NCBI RefSeq assembly: GCF_048007105.1
Contig: NZ_CP180352.1
Location: 1,674,001-1,738,000, forward strand
Direction: 5' to 3'
DNA from: Minwuia sp048007105
GTDB lineage: Bacteria > Pseudomonadota > Alphaproteobacteria > Minwuiales > Minwuiaceae
DNA: 64,000 bases
The notes under the pieces were generated by a model. That model did no database searches and was not told the origin of the DNA. It was given only the letters and a program-made list of their open reading frames with translations. The translations under genes were made by a program, and so were the position numbers. This document shows, piece after piece, positions 15,487 to 23,181 of this stretch. Position 1 is the stretch's first letter. The number at the start of each line of letters is the position of its first letter.

Positions 15487-16994
15487 TGGCGACCGAAAGT
15501 GCAGGCTTCGATCTGATTGCCAACCTGCCGGCGCTGCAGGTCGCGCTGCCGCTTGTCGCGGCGCCGGTCTGCATGTTCCTGAAGCCGAAGGGACTCGCCT
15601 GGCTGTTCGCGCTGCTGGTCAGCGCCGCGACCTTCGCCGTCTCCTGCTTGCTGCTGCAACAGGTGATGGAACTCGGCGTCGTGTCCTACGCCATGGGCGG
15701 CTGGGCGCCACCGGTCGGCATCGAATACCGTGTCGACAAGGTCAATGCCTTCGTCCTGCTGATCGTGTCCATGATCAGCCTGATCGCGCTGCCCTATGCC
15801 CGCGTGGCGTCGGCCCGCGAGATCCCGCTGGACAAGCACAACCTGTTCTACACCGCCTGGCTGCTCTGCCTGACCGGCATGCTGGGCATCGCGATCACGG
15901 GCGACGCCTTCAACATCTTCGTCTTCCTGGAGATTTCGTCGCTGTCGACCTACGTGCTGATCGCTTCGGGTCGCGATCCGCGGGCGCTGACAGCCTCGTT
16001 CAACTACCTCGTGCTCGGCACGCTGGGCGCGACCTTCATCCTGATCGGCGTCGGCCTGCTCTACATCATGACCGGCACGCTCAACATCGCCGATCTGGCG
16101 GTGCGCGTGCCGCCGATCGCCGACCAGCCGCCGGTGCTGGCCGCCGCCGGCTTCCTGACCGTCGGCATCGCGCTGAAATGCGGTCTGTTCCCGGCGCATT
16201 TCTGGCTGCCCAACGGCTATGCCTACAGCCCCAGCCTGGTGGCGGTGTTCCTGTCGGCGACGGCGACCAAGGTCTCCGTCTACGTGATGATGCGGTTCCA
16301 GTTCACGGTGTTCGGCGACGTCACCGTGGGTGAGAACTTCGATTTCGCGAACCTTCTGTTGCCCTTCGCGGTGATCGCCTTCCTCGTCGGTTCGGCGTCG
16401 GCGATCTTTCAGCAGGACATGAAGCGGATGCTGGCCTGGTCGTCGGTGGCGCAGATCGGCTACATGATAACCGGCATCGGCCTCGGTTCGGTCGAGGGCG
16501 TCACCGCCGGTATCGTCCACCTGTTCAACCACGCCCTGATGAAGGCGGCGCTGTTCATGGCCGTCGGTGCGGTCTTCCTGCGCGCGGGCGGGGTGCGGCT
16601 GGTCCGCTTCGAGGGGCTGGGCCGGCGCATGCCGCTGACCATGTTCGCCTTCGTGCTGGCGGGCTTGAGCCTGATCGGCGTGCCGTTGACCGTCGGCTTC
16701 GTCTCCAAGTGGTACCTGGTCCAGGCCGCGCTGGCGCAGGGGCCTGTCGGCTATTTCCTGACCGCACTGATTCTGGCCAGTTCGCTGATGGCCGTGATCT
16801 ATGTCTGGCGCGTGGTCGAAGTCGCCTATTTCCGCGACCCGGACCCCGAGGCGCCGCGTGAGGAAGCGCCGCTGATGATGCTGGTGCCGATGTATCTGCT
16901 GGTCGGCGGCTGCTTCTGGTTCGGCATCGACAGCGAGTTCACCGTCGGCATCGCCCGCGAGGCCGCCCTGCAGTTGATGGGGCTGGCGCCATGA
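15486..16994 (+). CDS. mrpD: Mrp antiporter subunit D-like, first copy
   Basis: 502 residues, about 14 membrane helices, of the NuoL/M/N-MrpA/D antiporter-like family. The broken-helix glutamate is Glu149 in VFLEISSLSTY, and the lysines of the half-channels appear in ALKCGLFPAHFWLPNGYAYSP, QQDMKRMLAWSSVAQIGYM and GFVSKWYL. All key charges are present, so it should translocate ions. GTG 15486 overlaps the mrpC TAG. This one is closest to MrpD/MbhH by position and by the HFWLPNGYAYSP motif. Confidence 0.92.
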   Translation: MATESAGFDLIANLPALQVALPLVAAPVCMFLKPKGLAWLFALLVSAATFAVSCLLLQQVMELGVVSYAMGGWAPPVGIEYRVDKVNAFVLLIVSMISLIALPYARVASAREIPLDKHNLFYTAWLLCLTGMLGIAITGDAFNIFVFLEISSLSTYVLIASGRDPRALTASFNYLVLGTLGATFILIGVGLLYIMTGTLNIADLAVRVPPIADQPPVLAAAGFLTVGIALKCGLFPAHFWLPNGYAYSPSLVAVFLSATATKVSVYVMMRFQFTVFGDVTVGENFDFANLLLPFAVIAFLVGSASAIFQQDMKRMLAWSSVAQIGYMITGIGLGSVEGVTAGIVHLFNHALMKAALFMAVGAVFLRAGGVRLVRFEGLGRRMPLTMFAFVLAGLSLIGVPLTVGFVSKWYLVQAALAQGPVGYFLTALILASSLMAVIYVWRVVEVAYFRDPDPEAPREEAPLMMLVPMYLLVGGCFWFGIDSEFTVGIAREAALQLMGLAP

Positions 16995-18481
16995 ACCTGA
17001 CGGTCGAGACCCAGATCCTGCTGGCGCTGGCGGTCCCGCTGATCGGCATGGTGCTGATCGGCCTGACCGGCCGCTGGCCGAACCTGCGCGAGACCGTCAC
17101 CCTGATCACGGCGACGGTCAACGCGGTCAATGTCTGGACCATCCTGCCCGTCGTTCTGGCGGGCGGCCGTCCGCTGGTCAGCGTGATCGAGATCCTGCCC
17201 GGCCTGCCGATGAAGTTCGAGGTCGAACCGCTGGGTATGCTGTTCGCGGCCGTCGCCGCGTCGCTCTGGATCGTCAACTCGATCTATTCGATCGGCTACA
17301 TGCGCGGGAACAAGGAAGTCCGCCAGACCCGATTCTACGCCTGTTTCGCGCTCGCCATTGCCGGCGCGATGGGCGTCGCCTTCGCCGGCAACCTGCTGAC
17401 ATTGTTCATCTTCTACGAAGTGCTGACGCTGTCGACCTATCCGCTGGTCACCCACAAGGAGAACGACGAGGCCCGCCGGGGCGGCCGCACCTATCTCGGC
17501 ATCCTGATCGCCACCTCCATCGGCCTGCAGCTGCCCGCGATCATCTGGACCTGGAGCCTGACCGGCACCATGGACTTCCAGCCCGGCGGCATCCTGCTGG
17601 GCCACGTCCAGGGCCTGACCGCGGGCCTGCTGCTGGCGCTCTACATGTATGGCATCGGCAAGGCGGCGCTGATGCCGATCCACCGCTGGCTGCCGGCGGC
17701 CATGGTCGCACCGACGCCGGTCTCGGCCCTGCTGCACGCAGTCGCGGTCGTGAAGGCGGGCGTCTTCACCGTGATCAAGGTGATCGTCTACATCTTCGGG
17801 CTGGAGCTGATCTCCACCGAGCCGTCGACCAACTGGCTGATCTACGCCGCCGCGATCACCCTCACGCTGGCCAGCCTGATCGCCATGCAGCAGGACAACC
17901 TGAAACGCCGGCTGGCCTATTCCACCGTCAGCCAGCTCTCCTACGTCATCCTGGGCGCGGCGCTGGGCGTGGCCATGGGCGTGGTCGGCGCGGGCATGCA
18001 CATCGCCATGCACGCGGCCGGCAAGATCACGCTGTTCTTCTGCGCTGGCGCCATCTACGTCGCCGCCCACAAGACCGAGATCTCCGACATGAAGGGGCTG
18101 GGCCGGGTGATGCCGGTGACCATGATCTGCTTCATGATCGGCGCGTTGTCGGTGATCGGCGTGCCGCCGCTGGGCGGCTCGTGGTCGAAGACGCTGATCA
18201 TGCTGGGCGCCGCCGATGCCGGATTCCAGCTGATGATCGGCGTGCTCATCCTGTCATCGCTGCTGAACGTCGCTTATCTGATGCCGATCCCGCTGCGCGG
18301 CTTCCTCTACCGCCCGCCCGGATCGCCCGAAGGCGCGCCGGTCAAGATCCACGAAGCGCCGCTGCCCTGTCTGATCGCCATCGTCATCACCTCGCTGCTC
18401 TGCGTCGCGCTGTTCTTCGGCGCCGACCACATCCATGACATGCTGCTGCCCATCACCGAGACCGGAGGGGCCGCCCGATGA
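16991..18481 (+). CDS. Mrp antiporter large subunit, second copy (MrpA/NuoL-like features)
   Basis: 496 residues, about 14 helices. Glu143 lies in FIFYEVLTLSTYPLV; GKAALMPIHRWLPAAMVAPTPVSALLHAVAVVKAGVF has the Lys, the TPVSALLHA loop and a second Lys/His more typical of MrpA/NuoL than of MrpD. DNLKRRLAYSTVSQLSYV and SWSKTLIML complete the set. It may supply the N-terminal MrpA function missing from a cluster with no full-length MrpA. It overlaps both neighbours by 4 bp. Confidence 0.9.
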   Translation: MNLTVETQILLALAVPLIGMVLIGLTGRWPNLRETVTLITATVNAVNVWTILPVVLAGGRPLVSVIEILPGLPMKFEVEPLGMLFAAVAASLWIVNSIYSIGYMRGNKEVRQTRFYACFALAIAGAMGVAFAGNLLTLFIFYEVLTLSTYPLVTHKENDEARRGGRTYLGILIATSIGLQLPAIIWTWSLTGTMDFQPGGILLGHVQGLTAGLLLALYMYGIGKAALMPIHRWLPAAMVAPTPVSALLHAVAVVKAGVFTVIKVIVYIFGLELISTEPSTNWLIYAAAITLTLASLIAMQQDNLKRRLAYSTVSQLSYVILGAALGVAMGVVGAGMHIAMHAAGKITLFFCAGAIYVAAHKTEISDMKGLGRVMPVTMICFMIGALSVIGVPPLGGSWSKTLIMLGAADAGFQLMIGVLILSSLLNVAYLMPIPLRGFLYRPPGSPEGAPVKIHEAPLPCLIAIVITSLLCVALFFGADHIHDMLLPITETGGAAR

Positions 18482-18756
18482 CCGCCCCCGCGCAACAGAA
18501 CGACACCGGACGGCGCGGTCCCGCCCGCGGGATCTTCCTTGCGCTGATCGCGCTCTGCGCCGTTCTGGGGCTGATCGACGTGGTCAATCTGGCGCTACAC
18601 TGGGTTCACCATCACCCCTATTTCAGCGCCGAGCACATTCCCAACTTCTACGGCTTCTTCGGTCTGGCCGGCTGCGTGTTCGTGGCCGTGATCTCCCGCT
18701 GGCTCCGCCGGACCCTGATGCGCGACGAGGACTATTACGACGATGACGTGGACTGA
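18478..18756 (+). CDS. Small two-helix membrane protein in the antiporter operon
   Basis: 92 residues that I do not recognise by name. The N-terminus is polar and basic (NDTGRRGPARG), followed by helix IFLALIALCAVLGLIDVVNLAL, a short His-rich loop (HWVHHHPYFSAEHIPNFYG), helix FFGLAGCVFVAVISRWL, and an acidic tail (DEDYYDDDVD). It overlaps the preceding gene by 4 bp and the next by 14 bp, so it is clearly cotranscribed and likely an accessory subunit. The His cluster between two helices and the acidic tail could bind metal; that is a guess. Confidence 0.8.
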   Translation: MTAPAQQNDTGRRGPARGIFLALIALCAVLGLIDVVNLALHWVHHHPYFSAEHIPNFYGFFGLAGCVFVAVISRWLRRTLMRDEDYYDDDVD

Positions 18757-20443
18757 GCTGCCGCCAGGACTGATCCTGATCGCCGGCGGGCTGCTCGCCG
18801 CGGTCCTCCCATGGCGGCTGCGCCAGCTGCTGATGCTCGGCCTGCCGGTCGTGGGCTTCCTGCAGTTGCTCGCGGTGCCCGAGGGCAGCTACTGGACGAC
18901 GGAGTTCTTCGGCGCCGAACTGGTCGGCAGCCGGGTCGACGGGCTCAGCCTGATCTGGGGCTACATCTTCTACATCGCCGCCTTCATCGGTGCGGTCTTC
19001 CACCTGCATGTGAACGACCGGATGCAGGACGTGGCGGCAATGACCTATGCCGGATCCGCGATCGGCGCGGTCTTCGCCGGCGATCTGCTGACGCTGTTCG
19101 TCTACTGGGAACTGACAGCCGTCACCTCGGCCTTCCTGGTCTTCGCCAGCCGCACCGACGAGAGCTACCGCGCCGGTATCCGGTATCTGCTGGTGCAGAT
19201 CCTCTCGGGCGTGTTGCTGCTGGGCGGCATCGCACTGCACTGGCGGGCGACGGGATCGGTCGCCTTCGAGAGCATGACGCTCTCGGGCGCCGGGCCGCTG
19301 TTGATGTTCCTGGGCATCGGCGTCAAATGCGCCTTCCCGCTGCTGCACAACTGGCTGCCGGACGCCTATCCGAGGGCGACGCCGACGGGCACGGTCTTCC
19401 TGTCGGCCTTCACCACCAAGATGGCGGTCTACACTCTGGCGCGCGGTTTCCCCGGCACCGAGGAACTGATCTGGATCGGTGCGGCGATGGCCGTGTTCCC
19501 GCTGTTCTTCGCCACCATCGAGAACGACCTGCGCCGGGTGATGGCCTACAGCCTGCAGGTACAGCTCGGCTTCATGGTGGTCGGCGTCGGCATTGGCACC
19601 GAGCTGGCGCTGGACGGCGCCGCGGCGCATGCCTTCACCGGGGTGATCTACAAGGGCCTGCTGTTCATGGTGCTGGGCGCGGTGCTCTACCGGACCGGCA
19701 GCGCCAAGGCGAGCGACCTCGGCGGGCTGGCCCGAGCCATGCCCTGGACCATGGCGCTGTGTCTGATCGGCGCCGCCTCGATCTCGGCCTTCCCGCTCTT
19801 CGCCGGCTTCATCTCCAAGTCGTTGATCCTCAGCTCGGCTGGCAAGGAAGGCTACAGCCTGGTCTGGACGCTGCTGCTGCTCGCCTCGGTCGGCGTCTTC
19901 TACAACACCGGCATCCGCATCCCCTTCGCCGCCTTCTTCGCCGCCCCGAAGGTGCAGCGCGGCCCGGTGGCCGAAGCGCCGGCCAACATGGTGATCGCCA
20001 TGGCGGGGGCGGCGGTGCTCTGCATCGCGATCGGCGTGGCGCCCGAGCAGCTCTACCGCCATCTGCCGTTCCAGTCCGACTACCAGCCCTACACGGCGGC
20101 GCATGTCGTGACCCAGCTGCAGCTGCTGGCCTTCACCGGCCTCGGTTTCGCCTGGCTGCTCCATGCCGGTCTGCAGCCGGAGACCCGGCGCGGGACGGTG
20201 GTGGAGTTCGACTGGTTCTACCGGCGCGGCCTGCAGGATGTCTGGCGCAAGGTGATCGAATGGGCCGGCGAGACGTCGGCCGCGCTGAAGGGCGGCATGC
20301 TGGACTGGGTCGGCGCGGTGATCGCCACCACGCGGCGGCTGGCGGACCCGCAGGGCCTGCTGGCGCGCACAGTGACCCCCGGCACCAGCGTGTTGTGGCT
20401 GACGGCGATGCTGGGTCTCTATCTGCTGGTGTACTACGCCTGA
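18743..20443 (+). CDS. Mrp antiporter subunit D-like, third copy
   Basis: 566 residues with about 14 helices plus a C-terminal extension. Glu123 in FVYWELTAVTSAFLV and lysines in GVKCAFPLLHNWLPDAYPRATPTG and GFISKSLIL are kept, but the position that is Lys in DNLKRRLAYS-type motifs reads ENDLRRVMAYSLQVQLGF, an Arg. The last 100 residues contain an amphipathic stretch (FYRRGLQDVWRKVIEWAGE) and a final helix, recalling the lateral helix of NuoL. It starts within the small membrane protein gene. It gives the complex three proton-pumping type modules. Confidence 0.9.
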   Translation: MTWTELPPGLILIAGGLLAAVLPWRLRQLLMLGLPVVGFLQLLAVPEGSYWTTEFFGAELVGSRVDGLSLIWGYIFYIAAFIGAVFHLHVNDRMQDVAAMTYAGSAIGAVFAGDLLTLFVYWELTAVTSAFLVFASRTDESYRAGIRYLLVQILSGVLLLGGIALHWRATGSVAFESMTLSGAGPLLMFLGIGVKCAFPLLHNWLPDAYPRATPTGTVFLSAFTTKMAVYTLARGFPGTEELIWIGAAMAVFPLFFATIENDLRRVMAYSLQVQLGFMVVGVGIGTELALDGAAAHAFTGVIYKGLLFMVLGAVLYRTGSAKASDLGGLARAMPWTMALCLIGAASISAFPLFAGFISKSLILSSAGKEGYSLVWTLLLLASVGVFYNTGIRIPFAAFFAAPKVQRGPVAEAPANMVIAMAGAAVLCIAIGVAPEQLYRHLPFQSDYQPYTAAHVVTQLQLLAFTGLGFAWLLHAGLQPETRRGTVVEFDWFYRRGLQDVWRKVIEWAGETSAALKGGMLDWVGAVIATTRRLADPQGLLARTVTPGTSVLWLTAMLGLYLLVYYA

Positions 20444-20463
20444 GGGGCATTTGGGGGGCGGCC

Positions 20464-21015
20464 GTGGCGAAGACCATCCATCTGATCCGGCACGGGCAGT
20501 CGACCTTCAACGCGCACATGTCGCTGACGGGCGAGGACCCGATGACCTTCGACGCGCCGCTCAGCCCGAAGGGCGAGCAGCAGGTGAAGGCATTGTCGCG
20601 CGAAGTGGCTGCCCTGCCGGTCGATCTGGTGGTCTCGACGCCCTTCACCCGCGCCATCCAGACCAGTATCGGCGCGTTCGGTGCCCGCGGGCTGCCGATG
20701 GTCATCGAACCGCTGCACCGTGAGCACCTTGCGGCCAGCTGCGATGTCGGCTCCTCCCCGCTCAGGCTGGCGGAAGCCTTCCCCGAGCTCGACTTCGGGC
20801 ATCTGGCCGACCCGTGGTGGTATGTGAAGGCAGGGCATCACGGCCCCTTCGCCGAGGAGCCGCATGACGAGCTGATGCAGCGGGTCAACCGCTTCCGCGG
20901 CTGGCTCGCCAGCCGGCCCGAACGCCGCATCGCCGTCGTCGGCCACGGCACCTTCTTCTACATGCTGATCGGCCGCTTCCTGAACAATGCCGAGGTAGCG
21001 AAGCTGGAGCTGTAA
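20464..21015 (+). CDS. Histidine phosphatase family (phosphoglycerate mutase-like)
   Basis: 183 residues from GTG 20464 (MAKTIHLIRHG). The catalytic His is in LIRHGQSTFN, the second His in VVGHGTFFYML, and STPFTRAIQT gives the conserved Arg. Members remove phosphate from sugars, proteins or small molecules; the substrate cannot be told. It follows the antiporter operon after about 20 bp and may be its last gene, but a functional link is not evident. Confidence 0.88.
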   Translation: MAKTIHLIRHGQSTFNAHMSLTGEDPMTFDAPLSPKGEQQVKALSREVAALPVDLVVSTPFTRAIQTSIGAFGARGLPMVIEPLHREHLAASCDVGSSPLRLAEAFPELDFGHLADPWWYVKAGHHGPFAEEPHDELMQRVNRFRGWLASRPERRIAVVGHGTFFYMLIGRFLNNAEVAKLEL

Positions 21016-21025
21016 CGGCCGTTCT

Positions 21026-22075
21026 TCAGTATTCCAGCGGCAGGCAGCCTTCGCTCACGCAGGCGGTCAGCGCCGCCTCGCTCGCGGCATTCCAGTCGCC
21101 GGTCGCATCGTCCGGATTGAGGTAGCCCATCTTCACCAGGCCATTCTGGTACTCGGGAGCGTAGCCACCGGCATCGGCGATCTTCCGGTGTTCCGCGATG
21201 GCGATCTCGGTCTTGCCCAGCCAGGTCAGGATGACGGCCACATCGTAGCGCAGGTCGACATCGTCCGGGCGTGCGGCGATCAGGATCATCTTGTGTGCAA
21301 GCGCCTCTTCGAGGTTGCGCAGGCTCTCGTCCCCGAAGGCGAGGATGTCGGCCAGTTCGGACCGGGCTTCGCTGAAGCCCGGCGTCACCTGGAGGATGGT
21401 GCGGAAATCCTCGATCGCAAGGTCGTCCCGCCCCATGCTGCTGTAGAGAAGGCCGCGGTTCTGGCGGGCACGCGGATCGCCGGGCTCCGATTCCAGTGAG
21501 GCGGTGAAATCGGCCACCGCCCGGTCCATATCTCCGAGTTCCCAGAAGGCAAGCCCGCGATTGTTCAGTGCGAAGGCGTTCGCCGGATCCGCGCGGAGCA
21601 CATGATCGAAATCGGCGATGGCTTCCGGGAACCGATCCTGCTGAAGAAAGACATAGCCGCGGTTGATCCGCGCGATACGGTGATCCGGGTCCATTGTCAG
21701 GGCCAGGTCGTAATCCTCGACCGCCCGGTCGCTGTCGCCCATGCGCCGGTAGGTCAGGCCGCGGTTGACGATGGCATCGGTGTAGCCGGGCCGGATCCGG
21801 ACCGCCAGGTCGTAGTCCCGGATAGCCGCTTCGTATTCCCGCAGTTCCTCGAGCGCGTTGCCGCGATTGTAGAAGGTCCGGGCGAGATCGTCGCGGTCGG
21901 CCGTCAGCGTCGTCAGGATGAGGCAGGCTGCCGCCTGGAGGTGCCAGTCATCGCCGTCCGCCTCGCACATGGCCATGAACGCTTCCGGCTCGTAGGCTGC
22001 CTTCGCGCTCGCGGCCCATGGCAGGAAGGCGCCGACGAACAGCGTTCCGACAAGGAATTTCAGGGCCCGTTTCAT
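21026..22075 (-). CDS. Secreted TPR protein, second of a tandem pair
   Basis: About 349 residues from ATG 22075 (MKRALKFLVGTLFVGAFLPWAASA, a signal peptide); the longer frame upstream was rejected because this ATG overlaps the preceding stop (ATGA). At least seven TPR units follow, such as ARTFYNRGNALEELREYEAA and ARINRGYVFLQQDRFPEA. The C-terminus ends in ACVSEGCLPLEY, paralleled by CIAKGCGFME in the upstream gene. It is a likely periplasmic scaffold. The two genes look like an old duplication. Confidence 0.85.
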   Translation of the reverse strand: MKRALKFLVGTLFVGAFLPWAASAKAAYEPEAFMAMCEADGDDWHLQAAACLILTTLTADRDDLARTFYNRGNALEELREYEAAIRDYDLAVRIRPGYTDAIVNRGLTYRRMGDSDRAVEDYDLALTMDPDHRIARINRGYVFLQQDRFPEAIADFDHVLRADPANAFALNNRGLAFWELGDMDRAVADFTASLESEPGDPRARQNRGLLYSSMGRDDLAIEDFRTILQVTPGFSEARSELADILAFGDESLRNLEEALAHKMILIAARPDDVDLRYDVAVILTWLGKTEIAIAEHRKIADAGGYAPEYQNGLVKMGYLNPDDATGDWNAASEAALTACVSEGCLPLEY

Positions 22076-23112
22076 TCTTCCAGCGACTCCATGAAGCCGC
22101 ATCCCTTCGCAATGCATTCGCGCATCGCCGGCCAGATCCGCTCGTCGGGGCATTCGTCGACGTCTCCCGGACCAAAGCCACGTCCGTGCAGCGAACCCTT
22201 GTACATCAGCAGCATGAGCGGCTCGATGTCCGCCGCCCTCCGAAAGGCATTCATCGCGGCATCGACGTTGCCCAGCCGCGCCTCGGCGCGGCCGAGATGA
22301 AGCTGTGCGGTCCCGTCATCCGGATCGAGCCGTGTGGAATCACGAAGCAGTTCCTTCGCGAGTTCATTCAATTCCCGGTCATGGCGGTCGATCGCGAGAA
22401 CCATGGTGCCGAGACTGGCCAAGGCCTCGGGGTTGTCTTCGTCGAGGTCGATGGATTTCTGATAGTCATTGAACGCCGCCCGGAATTTTTCTGCGCCCTG
22501 GTTCGAATGACCGCGCAGCAGATAGTACCGGGCATTGTTCGGATACAGATCGATCAGATAATTGTAGTCGGAGAGCGCCTTTCCGTATTCCTCCAGATCG
22601 TGATAGAGCGCCGCCCGCCCGGCCAGCGCCTTCTCGTTGCGGGGATCGATAGCCAGCGCGTTGCTGAAATCCTCCAGGGCGGCTTCGAAGTCTTCCTGCA
22701 CCAGATGGATCGCGGCGCGGTGAGCATAGCCTTCGGGGTTGCCGGGTTCGATCTCGATCCACCGCGAAAAGGCACGGATTCCGTTTTCCATGTCCCGAAC
22801 CGCCATCGCGACAAGGCCGCGCATCTTCCATCCTTCGGCGAGCCCGGGCTGATCTGCCAGCAGGTCTTCGAGAAGCGCGGCAGCCGCCACCGGCATGCCG
22901 GCATTGGCGGTCTCGCGCGCGGCCTCGATGGTCACCCTGGCGGCCTCCGCCCTGTCCATTGTCTTCTCCGCAAGAACGATGCAGTAGGCGGCCTGAAGAT
23001 CAGGGCGGTGTTCTCCGGCTTCATCCCGGCAGTCGGATCGCAATTGATCCAGATCGAAGGCCTCCGCCGCCGCCGGCAGGCAGAGCATCGCCCAGATCAG
23101 AACCCAACGCAT
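22072..23112 (-). CDS. Secreted TPR protein, first of a tandem pair
   Basis: 346 residues with a signal peptide (MRWVLIWAMLCLPAAAEA). TPR units run from about 60 to 320 (for example GYAHRAAIHLVQEDFEAAL and YYLLRGHSNQGAEKFRAAF). The mature N-terminus has a Cys (LRSDCRDEAGE) and the C-terminus has CIAKGCGFMESLEE, so disulphides are likely in the periplasm. It is cotranscribed with the following TPR gene by a 4-bp overlap. Function is unknown. Confidence 0.85.
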   Translation of the reverse strand: MRWVLIWAMLCLPAAAEAFDLDQLRSDCRDEAGEHRPDLQAAYCIVLAEKTMDRAEAARVTIEAARETANAGMPVAAAALLEDLLADQPGLAEGWKMRGLVAMAVRDMENGIRAFSRWIEIEPGNPEGYAHRAAIHLVQEDFEAALEDFSNALAIDPRNEKALAGRAALYHDLEEYGKALSDYNYLIDLYPNNARYYLLRGHSNQGAEKFRAAFNDYQKSIDLDEDNPEALASLGTMVLAIDRHDRELNELAKELLRDSTRLDPDDGTAQLHLGRAEARLGNVDAAMNAFRRAADIEPLMLLMYKGSLHGRGFGPGDVDECPDERIWPAMRECIAKGCGFMESLEE

Positions 23113-23181
23113 CCCGGCCTCCCAACCTCACGCCGACCGGAACATTCTAGAAACATATTGCGCGAAAAGGCAACACGGCAT

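Noticed and set aside
18623..20164. A 513-codon minus-strand frame opposite the third antiporter subunit
   Set aside because: Same shadow effect; no Shine-Dalgarno or family match.
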